From NCBI RefSeq assembly GCF_011604685.1, contig NZ_CP050063.1, positions 1,138,501 through 1,202,500 on the forward strand: a DNA stretch of 64,000 bases. The letters are read 5' to 3'. A program made the translations under genes and the position numbers. Source of the stretch: Spirosoma aureum. Its GTDB lineage: Bacteria; Bacteroidota; Bacteroidia; Cytophagales; Spirosomataceae. Of this stretch, positions 18,056 through 28,011 are shown one piece after another (the first letter of the stretch is position 1; the number at the start of each line of letters is the position of its first letter). Below the pieces are notes generated by a model. That model made no database searches. It saw nothing but the letters and a program-made list of their open reading frames with translations, and had not been told where the DNA came from.

Positions 18056-18961
18056 CTACAATTTCTCCGCAATTCGCAACTTTGCGCTTCGGGCTCGGGG
18101 GTTGCGGGCAATCTCGTCGGGTGTGGCTTCAATTGGCTTGCGGGTGATGGATCGCAGGGGTTTGATTTCATTGCCGAACAAATCTTTCTCTACCTCGCCC
18201 TGAAATTTGCCTTTGTTAATGAAGTTCTTGACCAACCGATCTTCGAGCGAATGATAGGACATAACAACGAGTCGACCACCTGGTTTCAGGATGTCCGGCA
18301 CCTGCTCCAAAAACTCTTCCAGCGCCTGTAGTTCCTCATTCACTTCAATACGAAGCGCCTGAAATACCTGTGCAAAGTATTTATTCTCCTTGCCGCGTGG
18401 TGCATAGCGCTGTAAGGCTGCTTTCAGATCATTTACCGTTTTGAGCGGCCGGTTTGACCGGGCCGATACAATGGCGCCAGCTGCCGTTCGGGCATTGGTA
18501 ATCTCGCCATACATGCCCAGAATCCGGTGCAAGTCTGCTTCTGCGTATTCATTCACAACCTGTCGGGCAGTTCGCTCGGCCTGCTGGTTCATGCGCATGT
18601 CGAGGTCAGCATCGAATCGGGTTGAGAAACCACGTTCGGGCGTGTCGATCTGGTGCGACGAAATACCCAGGTCGGCCAGGATCCCATCTGCCTGTTCGGC
18701 TTTATACAGCCGTAAATAGCGTTTGATGTTCCGGAAATTAGACGCAACGAAGGTCAGCCGCGAATCGCCAATCGCCTGTGCATTGGCGCGGGCGTCGGCA
18801 TCCTGATCGAAGCCGAAAAGCCGTCCGCCTTCCAGTTGATCGAGGATCGCACGGCTGTGACCGCCACCGCCAAACGTTATATCGACGTAGGTACCGCCGG
18901 GTTGTAGATTCAGGCCGTCAATACAGGCTTGTAATAAAACGGGTTCGTGGTAATTTGTCAT
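18056..18961 (-). CDS. rsmH: 16S rRNA (cytosine-1402-N4)-methyltransferase
   Basis: SAM-dependent enzyme that methylates N4 of C1402 in the ribosomal P-site region. The sequence begins with the canonical YHEPVLLQACIDGL, then the SAM motif YVDITFGGGGHSRAIL, FDQDADARANA, a DLGISSHQID catalytic loop and DLDMRMNQ. It ends with SYHSLEDRLVKNFI and NPRARSAKLRIAEK. The length of 301 aa is typical. In most bacteria rsmH follows mraZ and precedes ftsL/ftsI in the cell-division cluster. Here it stands alone, with the FHA-PrsW gene on one side and a thioredoxin-like gene divergent on the other. Confidence 0.97.
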   Translation of the reverse strand: MTNYHEPVLLQACIDGLNLQPGGTYVDITFGGGGHSRAILDQLEGGRLFGFDQDADARANAQAIGDSRLTFVASNFRNIKRYLRLYKAEQADGILADLGISSHQIDTPERGFSTRFDADLDMRMNQQAERTARQVVNEYAEADLHRILGMYGEITNARTAAGAIVSARSNRPLKTVNDLKAALQRYAPRGKENKYFAQVFQALRIEVNEELQALEEFLEQVPDILKPGGRLVVMSYHSLEDRLVKNFINKGKFQGEVEKDLFGNEIKPLRSITRKPIEATPDEIARNPRARSAKLRIAEKL

Positions 18962-19041
18962 TCAGAAACTAACCTTCACTAGAGGTCGTTATTTCGGACG
19001 TTGAAGCTCAGTTACTGGACGTTATAAGTAAGTCTATGATG

Positions 19042-19049
19042 TACTTTTG
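19042..19049 (+). promoter_or_regulatory. Probable -7 promoter element for the TlpA-like gene
   Basis: TACTTTTG matches TAnnTTTG and lies 40 nt before the ATG at 19089. It also lies just downstream of a 15-mer (19014-19028) that recurs in the palindrome at 38821-38870. Confidence 0.5.
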
Positions 19050-19088
19050 TCTAGTATCTACAACCTGCATCCTGAATTATCAAAAAAG

Positions 19089-20342
19089 ATGAAAAAACTC
19101 CTTCCTATCGCAGCCATCCTGCTGCTGTCGTTGCCAGTTGCCTGCTCCGGCCAATCGGCCCCTGCCTCCGTTAAACCGGGTATTTATCGGGCTTTCCTGA
19201 AAACCCGAGGTGGTGAATTACCCTTCGGATTAGATATTCAGCCCACAGCAGGCGATTCCAAAGGGTATACCGTTTTTGTGCTTAATGGCAACGAACGGCT
19301 ACCCATGGACCCGTCTACTGTACAGGACGACTCGATCCGAATTCCGATGGCCTTGTTTGAGTCAGAATTAGTTGCAAAGATAGAGGATAAAACGCTCCGT
19401 GGCGTCTGGCGTCGGCGTCGTGTCGGTCAGCAGGTGCAAAGCTTGCCTTTTGAAGCTACCCACGGCCTGACCTATCGGTTTAAGGTGAGCGATAAACCCG
19501 CTACAGGCAACCTAAGCGGTAAGTGGGCTACTGAACTCGGTAGCAAAACCGGAAAAGTTGATACAGTTAATGCCGTTGGCATATTTGATCAGAAAGGAAA
19601 TCATCTAGCCGGTACGTTCCTGACACCCACCGGCGACTACCGTTATCTGGATGGGAATGTAGATGGCGACAGTTTATTTCTGTCCTGTTTCGACGGTTCA
19701 CACGTGTATTTGTTTAAAGCGAAACATAACCCGGCAACTAAAACGTTAACGGGTGGTTTATGGGCCGGTGTGTCGGGCTATGAATCATGGGCGGCTCGGT
19801 TTGATCCGAAAGCTGACCTGCCCGATCCGGCCAAATTGACCTACCTGAAGCCGGAATCGAAAACGCTCAATGTCGCTTTTCCTGAACCTAATGGTAAAGT
19901 TGTTTCGCTGACAGATCCCCGCTTTAAGGATAAGGTGACAATTGTGCAGATTCTGGGTTCATGGTGCCCTAACTGCATGGATGAGACTAATTTTCTGAGC
20001 CCGTGGTACAAGCGTAACAAACAGCGTGGGATTGAGGTGCTGGGACTGGCCTTTGAGCGTTCGCCCGAAATGGCCGTGTCGGGCCCAAAGATCGAACGGA
20101 TGAAGCAACGTTTTAAAATCGACTATCCTATTGCGTTGGCGGGTACGAATGATAAGGCACAGGCTTCGAAAGCATTGCCAGATCTGAATGCTGTAGTCGC
20201 TTTTCCAACTACAATCATCATCGATAAAAAAGGCAAGGTGCGCCACATTCATACCGGTTTCTCTGGCCCTGGCACGGGCAAATACTACGATCAGTATGTT
20301 GATGAGTTCAACCGCCTGATTGATAAGCTGGTGTCTGAATAA
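19089..20342 (+). CDS. TlpA-type thioredoxin-fold lipoprotein
   Basis: Exported thiol-disulfide protein (417 aa). The leader MKKLLPIAAILLLSLPVAC is a lipoprotein signal with Cys19. Residues ~25-260 are a beta-rich N-terminal region common in Bacteroidota TlpA-like proteins. The C-terminal thioredoxin domain carries the active site WCPNC with Cys293 and Cys296, an FPTTIIIDKKGKV strand with the cis-Pro, and a helix to the end. Proteins of this type keep periplasmic cysteines reduced or serve cytochrome c maturation; the specific partner is unknown. The start is the ATG at 19089, immediately preceding the signal peptide. Confidence 0.9.
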   Translation: MKKLLPIAAILLLSLPVACSGQSAPASVKPGIYRAFLKTRGGELPFGLDIQPTAGDSKGYTVFVLNGNERLPMDPSTVQDDSIRIPMALFESELVAKIEDKTLRGVWRRRRVGQQVQSLPFEATHGLTYRFKVSDKPATGNLSGKWATELGSKTGKVDTVNAVGIFDQKGNHLAGTFLTPTGDYRYLDGNVDGDSLFLSCFDGSHVYLFKAKHNPATKTLTGGLWAGVSGYESWAARFDPKADLPDPAKLTYLKPESKTLNVAFPEPNGKVVSLTDPRFKDKVTIVQILGSWCPNCMDETNFLSPWYKRNKQRGIEVLGLAFERSPEMAVSGPKIERMKQRFKIDYPIALAGTNDKAQASKALPDLNAVVAFPTTIIIDKKGKVRHIHTGFSGPGTGKYYDQYVDEFNRLIDKLVSE

Positions 20343-20388
20343 ACTGAACTATCAAACCGACTCGGCTTATTCGAACATTATGCATGCA

Positions 20389-20411
20389 TACTATTTTCAA
20401 AAAAAATAGTA
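20389..20411. promoter_or_regulatory. Palindromic operator candidate upstream of the MarR gene
   Basis: A 9-bp perfect dyad, TACTATTTT (20389-20397) and AAAATAGTA (20403-20411) around CAAAA, follows the self-complementary TGCATGCA at 20381-20388. It ends 37 nt before the MarR start codon. MarR regulators usually bind AT-rich dyads of this size in their own promoter, so autoregulation is likely but inferred. Confidence 0.5.
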
Positions 20412-20448
20412 GATTTACGGCCAGAAATTGGACCGTGCGATACCTGCT

Positions 20449-20919
20449 ATGAAGAAAGAGAAAACTGTAGATTTCCATATAAAGTGGGGGTGGCATGCTA
20501 TTTCTCGAATGTATAACGCCTACGCATCCCGATTCGACATTACGATGGCGATTGGATACGTATTGCTGAATATTGACCTCGAAGAAGGCACGCCCGCTAC
20601 TAAAATTGGCCCATTGCTCGGCATGGAACCCCGTTCGCTGGTTCGTATGCTAAAAAGCCTGGAAGAACGCGGTCTGATTCGCCGGGAAGTTGACGATAAC
20701 GACAAGCGATTTGTCCGGATTTACCTGACCGAAGAAGGGAAAGCCAAGCGGGAGATGGCTCGTGAAGGGGTTATTCAGTTCAATAACATGATTCGCGAAA
20801 AAATTCCCCTCGATAAACTGGTCGTCTTCTTTGATGTGATTAAGGATATCAACCGGATTGTTGAGGAGGAGAACGCGAAAATCAAAGCTGCTGAACCAGA
20901 AGAATTGCCATTGGATTAA
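20449..20919 (+). CDS. MarR-family transcriptional regulator
   Basis: 156-residue winged-helix DNA-binding protein. The helix-turn-helix and wing are visible as TKIGPLLGMEPRSLVRMLKSLEE, RGLIRREVDDNDKRFVRIYLTEEG, close to the MarR consensus. Flanking helices form the dimer interface. The start is ATG 20449; an upstream TTG at 20428 in frame is less likely. It is followed by a nucleotidyltransferase-like gene and then by a beta-oxidation enzyme on the same strand. In Cytophagales similar MarR genes sit directly before fatty-acid degradation genes, which suggests control of the fad-like gene by acyl-CoA or fatty acids; this is inference from position. Confidence 0.93.
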   Translation: MKKEKTVDFHIKWGWHAISRMYNAYASRFDITMAIGYVLLNIDLEEGTPATKIGPLLGMEPRSLVRMLKSLEERGLIRREVDDNDKRFVRIYLTEEGKAKREMAREGVIQFNNMIREKIPLDKLVVFFDVIKDINRIVEEENAKIKAAEPEELPLD

Positions 20920-20933
20920 TCTCGTTGACTTCG

Positions 20934-21521
20934 ATGTCCGTTATGATCAACACCGCTGAGAATCGACTGAAGGCATTTACTCGGCTGATGAGAACGGCGT
21001 CAAAACTGTATCACGCTAATCCAAAGAACCCACCAAAGAATATGGATATTGCCGACGACGATGTGCAGTCCTTGCTGGAAAGTTTTAATCGGCATAACGT
21101 TCAGTTTTTATTGGTAGGTGGTATGGCGGGTGTCATTCACGGCCATGTTCGCACAACGCAGGATATGGATTTGTGGTTGAAATCAGATGAACAGAATAAA
21201 GTGAATCTGATTCTGGCCCTGGAGGAAAACGAGGTTGCTGGTGCTGCTTACTTGAAGGGCGTTCCACTCATTTTTGGATGGACATCTGTTTCGGTTGGTA
21301 AATATGGCTTTACGCTGGATATGGGCTATAGCCTTAAAGCCTTCCGGGATGTTGATTTCGATACGTGCTATCAACGAGCTATTGATGTAACGTTTGATGG
21401 GGTGTCGTTTAAAGTAATTCAATTGAATGATCTGATCACCGAAAAGCTGGCTACTGGTCGGGCAAAAGATATCGGTGATGTAGAAGAGTTAATTAAACTA
21501 AAAGACAGGAATGCGGATTGA
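20934..21521 (+). CDS. Small nucleotidyltransferase-like protein (AbiEii/DUF6036 type)
   Basis: About 195 aa with a minimal nucleotidyltransferase core: FLLVGGMAGVIHGH followed by TTQDMDLWL, which supplies the GG and DxD metal-binding residues. A later KVIQLNDLITEKLATGRAKDIGDVEEL is typical of this group. Related proteins include the toxin half of AbiE systems and stand-alone enzymes of unknown target. No partner antitoxin gene is adjacent. The start is uncertain: ATG at 20934, 20943 or 21042 are all possible, and the conserved part begins near 21042. It lies 14 bp after the MarR gene and 61 bp before the FadN-like gene, so it is probably co-transcribed with them. Confidence 0.72.
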   Translation: MSVMINTAENRLKAFTRLMRTASKLYHANPKNPPKNMDIADDDVQSLLESFNRHNVQFLLVGGMAGVIHGHVRTTQDMDLWLKSDEQNKVNLILALEENEVAGAAYLKGVPLIFGWTSVSVGKYGFTLDMGYSLKAFRDVDFDTCYQRAIDVTFDGVSFKVIQLNDLITEKLATGRAKDIGDVEELIKLKDRNAD

Positions 21522-21582
21522 ATGACGAATTCATTCGACTGTTTAAACCTGTTCAATACGTATTCCTAATTACCACAAAACC

Positions 21583-24033
21583 ATGGAAGCAACCCTGGAA
21601 AAAAACAAATCGGAGAGTCGCCCTCATCAAACAAAAAATCGCACCATCCGACGGGTGGCCGTATTAGGCTCGGGCATTATGGGGTCGCGGATTGCGGCCC
21701 ACTTTGCCAATATCGGAGTGGATGTATTGTTGTTAGATATTGTTCCGAAGGAGCCAACTGATGCCGAAAAAGCAAAGGGCCTGACCACCGACAATCCAGC
21801 GGTTCGTAACCGTATTGTTAACGATGCGTTCCAGACGATGCTGAAAGCCAGTCCGGCATCGCTTTACAGCCCAAAATTTGCCGACCGGATCAAACTGGGT
21901 AATTTTGATGACAACCTGAAAGAGATTGCTACCTACGATTGGGTGATTGAGGTCGTTGTTGAACGGTTAGATATAAAACGGTCGGTTTATGAACGGGTGG
22001 AGCAGTTTCGCAAGCCCGGAACGCTGATTACGTCGAACACGTCAGGAATTCCAATGCACCTGCTTACTGAAGGCCGGAGTGAGGATTTTCGTCGTAATTT
22101 CTGCGGAACCCACTTCTTTAACCCGCCCCGTTACCTGCGGTTACTGGAAATCATACCCGGCCATGATACGGACCTGGCCGTTGTTGACTTCCTGATGAAC
22201 TACGGCGATTTATACCTCGGCAAAACGACGGTATTGTGCAAAGACACACCGGGTTTTATTGCGAACCGACTTGGTATTCAATCCCTGATTCAGACCATCC
22301 GGGTTGCTGAAGAACTCGGCTTGACGGTCGAGGAAGTTGATAAACTGACTGGCCCCGTCGTTGGACGTCCGAAATCGGGAACGTTCCGACTGTCGGACGT
22401 AGTGGGTCTGGATACGACGGTAAACGTAGCCAGTAACCTAGTCAAAATGGAACATGACGAATCCCGGTCGTCGTTTGCGCTGCCCGCTTCGGTGCAGAAG
22501 CTAATGGAAAATAAGTGGCTTGGCGACAAAACGGGTCAGGGTTATTACAAGAAAACAAAGGATGAGAAAGGTCAGACGCTGATTCTGGCGCTGGATCTGA
22601 AAACGTTTGAGTATAAGCCGTCGGAAAAGGTCAAATTTGCAACACTGGAAAGCACGAAGGCAATCGACAACCTGAAAAAACGCTTCCCTGTGCTGATCGC
22701 TGGCAAAGACAAAGCGGGTGAATTTTATCGCCAGACGTTTGCCGATGGATTCCGGTATGCGAGCTATCGTATTCCCGAAATTTCGGATGAACTCTATCGG
22801 ATCGATGCGGCCATCACGGCTGGTTTTGGCTGGCAATTGGGCTTGTTTGAAACCTGGGATGCCATTGGCGTTAAAAAAGGCGTCGAACTTATTGAATCGT
22901 TCGGTCAGAAACCCGCGCAATGGGTATATGACCTGCTCGATGCTGGCTTCGATAGTTTTTATAAAATTGAAGGCGGGAAGCGGAAATACTACGACATTCT
23001 AACAAAAAGCTACAAAGCGATCCCGGGTACTGAAGCGTTCACGATCCTCGAAAACCTCAGCAACAATATTGTCTGGAAGAATTCAGGTGCAAACGTCGTT
23101 GATCTTGGTGATGGTATTTTAAATGTTGAGTTCCGCAGTAAGATGAATACTTTCGGACAGGAGGTTTCTGAAGCGCTGCTAAAAGGAATATCGCTGGCCG
23201 AAAAAGATTTTCGTGGTCTTGTTGTCGGCAATGATTCGACCGAAGCTTTCTCGGCCGGAGCCAATCTCGGCACGTTGTTCATGTATGCTGTGGAACAGGA
23301 GTTCGACGAAGTGAACCTGATGATTGCGCAGTTCCAGAAGTTGATTACTCGTTTACGCTATTCGTCGATACCCGTTGTAGTTGCTCCGCATACACTTACG
23401 CTGGGAGGTGGCTGTGAGGCTGTTCTGCACGCCGATCGTGCTGTAGCCCACGCCGAAAGCTACATCGGACTGGTTGAAGTAGGAGTGGGACTGATTCCAG
23501 CCGGTGGTGGCACAAAAGAAATGGCCGCCCGCGCGTCTGACCTTTACCAGACCGGCGATCCTGAGCTGAATATTCTGCAAAATGTATTCATGAATATCGC
23601 GACAGCAAAGGTGTCGACCTCGGCACAGGAAGCCCGTGAGATGAATTACCTGCGTTCAACAGATCAGATCGTGCTGAACCGTAGTCGCCTGCTGGCTGAA
23701 GCCAAGCAAGCGGCCATTGAAATGGCTGAAGATGGCTACACGCAGCCCAAACCACGGACGGATATCAAAGTGCAGGGTAAAACAGGTATTGCTTTGTTCA
23801 AAGCGGGCATCACGGCCATGCACATGGGGCGCTATATTTCGGATCACGACCGGAAAATTGCCGACAAGTTAGCTTATGTTATTTGCGGTGGCGATTTGAG
23901 TACACCGCAGAACGTATCGGAACAATACCTACTCGATCTGGAGCGTGAGGCTTTTCTATCCTTATCGGGCGAGAAGAAAACACTGGAACGTATTCAGAGC
24001 CTCCTGACAGGCGGTAAGCCATTGCGGAATTAA
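21583..24033 (+). CDS. 3-hydroxyacyl-CoA dehydrogenase / enoyl-CoA hydratase (FadN/FadB-like)
   Basis: Bifunctional beta-oxidation enzyme (816 aa). The N-terminal NAD-binding Rossmann motif VAVLGSGIMGSRIA is at residues 26-39. The catalytic region is recognised by SNTSGIPMHLL and GTHFFNPPRYLRLLEI, followed by two C-terminal dehydrogenase domains (GFIANRLGI; GFGWQLGLFETWD). Residues ~500-760 are an enoyl-CoA hydratase/crotonase domain with FSAGANLG and GLVEVGVGLIPAGGGTKEM. The domain order (dehydrogenase first) is that of FadN rather than E. coli FadB. The partner thiolase and acyl-CoA dehydrogenase, usually adjacent, are not found in this window. It oxidises fatty acids in the cytoplasm. Confidence 0.93.
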   Translation: MEATLEKNKSESRPHQTKNRTIRRVAVLGSGIMGSRIAAHFANIGVDVLLLDIVPKEPTDAEKAKGLTTDNPAVRNRIVNDAFQTMLKASPASLYSPKFADRIKLGNFDDNLKEIATYDWVIEVVVERLDIKRSVYERVEQFRKPGTLITSNTSGIPMHLLTEGRSEDFRRNFCGTHFFNPPRYLRLLEIIPGHDTDLAVVDFLMNYGDLYLGKTTVLCKDTPGFIANRLGIQSLIQTIRVAEELGLTVEEVDKLTGPVVGRPKSGTFRLSDVVGLDTTVNVASNLVKMEHDESRSSFALPASVQKLMENKWLGDKTGQGYYKKTKDEKGQTLILALDLKTFEYKPSEKVKFATLESTKAIDNLKKRFPVLIAGKDKAGEFYRQTFADGFRYASYRIPEISDELYRIDAAITAGFGWQLGLFETWDAIGVKKGVELIESFGQKPAQWVYDLLDAGFDSFYKIEGGKRKYYDILTKSYKAIPGTEAFTILENLSNNIVWKNSGANVVDLGDGILNVEFRSKMNTFGQEVSEALLKGISLAEKDFRGLVVGNDSTEAFSAGANLGTLFMYAVEQEFDEVNLMIAQFQKLITRLRYSSIPVVVAPHTLTLGGGCEAVLHADRAVAHAESYIGLVEVGVGLIPAGGGTKEMAARASDLYQTGDPELNILQNVFMNIATAKVSTSAQEAREMNYLRSTDQIVLNRSRLLAEAKQAAIEMAEDGYTQPKPRTDIKVQGKTGIALFKAGITAMHMGRYISDHDRKIADKLAYVICGGDLSTPQNVSEQYLLDLEREAFLSLSGEKKTLERIQSLLTGGKPLRN

Positions 24034-24044
24034 GACTGGTTATA

Positions 24045-24105
24045 GTAGTCGGTTTATGTTAAGCTTTTGAAAAAAAACATGCGTCAGCACTAGTAAACCG
24101 ACTAC
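24045..24105. terminator. Inverted repeat between convergent genes
   Basis: 12-bp perfect arms GTAGTCGGTTTA (24045-24056) and TAAACCGACTAC (24094-24105) with a long 37-nt loop, then CCTTAACAATTTTT. It probably acts as the 3' end for the FadN-like transcript and the DedA transcript. The large loop makes it a poor classic terminator. Confidence 0.5.
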
Positions 24106-24117
24106 CCTTAACAATTT

Positions 24118-24759
24118 TTACACCTTCTCGGCCTGTTTTTCCTTACGGGCATTTAGGTATCCGCGCACAACGGTGAATGTTGTGATAGCTAAGAAGAATA
24201 TGATAACCCAGTGGACATAATTGATGATCCATGGAAACCGCTCTCCGAAATAAAAGCCCCCGCCCACAAGGGTTAAAACCCAAATGGAAGCACCAATAAT
24301 GTTGTAGAGGATAAAAAAACGGGATGGCATATGAATTAATCCGGCCAAAATCGGGGCAAAAGTGCGGACAACGGGTAAAAAACGAGCAACAATGAGTGCT
24401 CCGTTACCGTAACGAATAAAAGCCGCCCGTGTATCATCAATGTATTTCTGCTTGAAAAAGAGCGAATCAGGGCGATTTTTGATCCGGGCACCAAAATAGT
24501 AGCCCGTCAGGTAGCCTGTTAAGGAACCCAGAACAGCGGCACTAAAGATACAGAGTAAGAGTATCCACAGCGGAACATTCAGGATTTTCGTCCCTGCAAA
24601 CACACCCGATAAGAACAGCAGGTAATCACCCGGCAGAAAGAAGCCGAAGATGATCCCGTTCTCAACGAAGATAATCAGCGTAATCAGCACTAAACCACCC
24701 GTTCGGATGATTTCTTCTGAATTAAGCAGGTATTGAAAAAACTCAGCGATCTGGTTCAT
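24118..24759 (-). CDS. DedA-family integral membrane protein
   Basis: 213-residue DedA/SNARE-associated membrane protein. The family includes flippases that recycle undecaprenyl phosphate or phosphatidylethanolamine. Hallmarks are the re-entrant loop with ENGIIFGFFLPGDYLLFLSG, GYLTGYYFGARI, and the conserved RFLPVVRTFAPILAG segment carrying the essential Arg residues, then two C-terminal helices. It ends in a basic tail (RKEKQAEKV). It is transcribed after the ABC-F gene with a 97-bp spacer that carries a purine/pyrimidine inverted repeat. Substrate is not evident. Confidence 0.92.
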   Translation of the reverse strand: MNQIAEFFQYLLNSEEIIRTGGLVLITLIIFVENGIIFGFFLPGDYLLFLSGVFAGTKILNVPLWILLLCIFSAAVLGSLTGYLTGYYFGARIKNRPDSLFFKQKYIDDTRAAFIRYGNGALIVARFLPVVRTFAPILAGLIHMPSRFFILYNIIGASIWVLTLVGGGFYFGERFPWIINYVHWVIIFFLAITTFTVVRGYLNARKEKQAEKV

Positions 24760-24765
24760 GCTTAA

Positions 24766-24856
24766 CGAGAGAAAGAGTGAAAGACGAAAAGAGCATAACG
24801 CCGAAGCGGTGAAAGCGCAGCATGGCCACTCTTTCGCTCATTCATTCTTTCGCTCT

Positions 24857-24859
<3 letters not shown>
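24766..24859. repeat. Purine/pyrimidine inverted repeat of the AAAGAGTGAAAG family
   Basis: A purine-rich arm (24770-24797, beginning GAGAGAAAGAGTGAAAG) and a pyrimidine-rich arm (24828-24858) are imperfect reverse complements around a ~30-nt centre. The same motif family recurs at 37856-37942. The right arm reaches the stop codon of the ABC-F gene. It may be a REP-like extragenic palindrome. Confidence 0.65.
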
Positions 24860-26755
<1,896 letters not shown>

Positions 26756-26857
26756 TAGTTATGCTTGCATCAATCAGGTCAGATAACGAGTTAACTCGTT
26801 GCTCCGTTTAATTCGTTTAGATGGTTCGCCTGGTCGACCAACGTCTATCTATTACTA

Positions 26858-26865
26858 CAAAGGTA
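26858..26865 (-). promoter_or_regulatory. Probable -7 promoter element for the ABC-F gene
   Basis: Minus strand TACCTTTG, an exact match to TAnnTTTG and the same octamer found before aspartate aminotransferase and glyA here. It sits about 103 nt upstream of the start codon, so a long 5' leader is expected. Confidence 0.5.
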
Positions 26866-26926
26866 CAAGAAAGAAAATCGTTCGTACTTTTACAGACCAA
26901 CGAGAATCCTTTCCTAATAACCAACA

Positions 26927-27940
26927 ATGCATCTGAAACATCTCAGTGTAGCCATTGCCATTACCATTGGTTCGGTAGTTCAAACAACTGCACAAACGAC
27001 TACCACTTTTAAATCGTACACACAGGTTATTCCGGGTAGCGACCAGACTTACGCCCTGGTAGCCATTCCGGGCGGTAAATTTCTGATGGGTAGTCTGCCT
27101 TCAGAGAAAGGTCATAAACCTGACGAAAGCCCGCAGCATAGCGTCGTGATTGAGCCCTTTTATATGGGTAAATATGAAGTGACCTGGGATCTCTACGACT
27201 TGTTTGCCTTCACCAATATGGAGAAGGAAATGGCCGCCAAATACACACAAACTGACGCAAATCTTGCCAAAACTGACGCGACCACGCGTCCCAGCCCACC
27301 GTATGTCGATATGTCGTTCGGGATGGGCCGTTCGGGATATCCGGCCATTAATATGACACAATATGCAGCCATAAAATTCTGCGCGTGGCTCTATGCCAAG
27401 ACGGGTGTTTTTTATCGCCTGCCAACAGAAGCTGAATGGGAATATGCCTGTCGGGGAAATGATAAGAATGCTACGTTAGCCTATTCATTCGGAAGCGATG
27501 TGAAGAAATTAGGCGAATATGCGGTCTTTAATGGCAATAGTGGTGGCGGCTATAAAAAAGTTGGAACCAAGAAGCCAAACTCGTTTGGGCTCTATGATAT
27601 GCATGGTAATGTAATGGAATGGACTCAGGATCAGTATATTGAGGGTTATTACGCATCGGTGGCGAAAGGGACAGCAAAGGAACCTTATGCGCCGACAACG
27701 ACACTTTACCCAAACTCAGTGCGGGGCGGCTCCTGGGACGATGACCCGACTGTGTTGCGGTCGGCTGCCCGGACACCGTCGGCCCCAGCCTGGAAAGTAC
27801 TCGATCCACAAAGCCCGAAATCAGACTGGTGGCTAACCTCCGCTTCGTTCGTAGGCTTCCGCTTTGTTCGTCCGGCCAAAACGCCAACTGAGGAGGAAAT
27901 CAAGGCGTATTACGATATCAAACCAATCAAAGATTATTAA
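26927..27940 (+). CDS. Exported FGE-sulfatase (SUMF1)-fold protein
   Basis: 337-residue protein with an N-terminal export signal (LSVAIAITIGSVVQTTAQ). The FGE/SUMF1 fold is shown by FVAIPGGKFLMGS-like (VAIPGGKFLMGS), EVTWDLYDLF, YRLPTEAEWEYACRG, GLYDMHGNVMEWTQD and VRGGSWDD with GFRFVR at the end. True formylglycine-generating enzymes carry catalytic Cys residues after the GGSW motif; here that region reads DDDPTVLRSAART and has none. The protein therefore probably has a non-catalytic or binding role, as in gliding-motility GldJ/GldK-like proteins. The cell location is inferred to be the periplasm. A terminator-like hairpin follows. Confidence 0.88.
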   Translation: MHLKHLSVAIAITIGSVVQTTAQTTTTFKSYTQVIPGSDQTYALVAIPGGKFLMGSLPSEKGHKPDESPQHSVVIEPFYMGKYEVTWDLYDLFAFTNMEKEMAAKYTQTDANLAKTDATTRPSPPYVDMSFGMGRSGYPAINMTQYAAIKFCAWLYAKTGVFYRLPTEAEWEYACRGNDKNATLAYSFGSDVKKLGEYAVFNGNSGGGYKKVGTKKPNSFGLYDMHGNVMEWTQDQYIEGYYASVAKGTAKEPYAPTTTLYPNSVRGGSWDDDPTVLRSAARTPSAPAWKVLDPQSPKSDWWLTSASFVGFRFVRPAKTPTEEEIKAYYDIKPIKDY

Positions 27941-27945
27941 AGACT

Positions 27946-27999
27946 AAAAAAAGAATGCGTGAAAGGGTTCTTTGTGATACGCACTCATTCTTTTTTTTT
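27946..27999 (+). terminator. Terminator-like hairpin after the FGE-fold gene
   Basis: The left arm (27946-27960, AAAAAAAGAATGCGT) pairs with 27979-27997 (ACGCACTCATTCTTTTTTT) with a small bulge, followed by more Ts. It covers the first codons of the longest folK frame (ATG 27955). This supports a later folK start and intrinsic termination of the upstream transcript. Confidence 0.7.
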
Positions 28000-28011
28000 A
28001 CCATTTTCTCA

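Noticed and set aside
20934..21521. Type IV toxin-antitoxin (AbiE) system
   Set aside because: Only the nucleotidyltransferase-like half is present; no AbiEi-type regulator is adjacent, and the MarR gene is a poor match for one.
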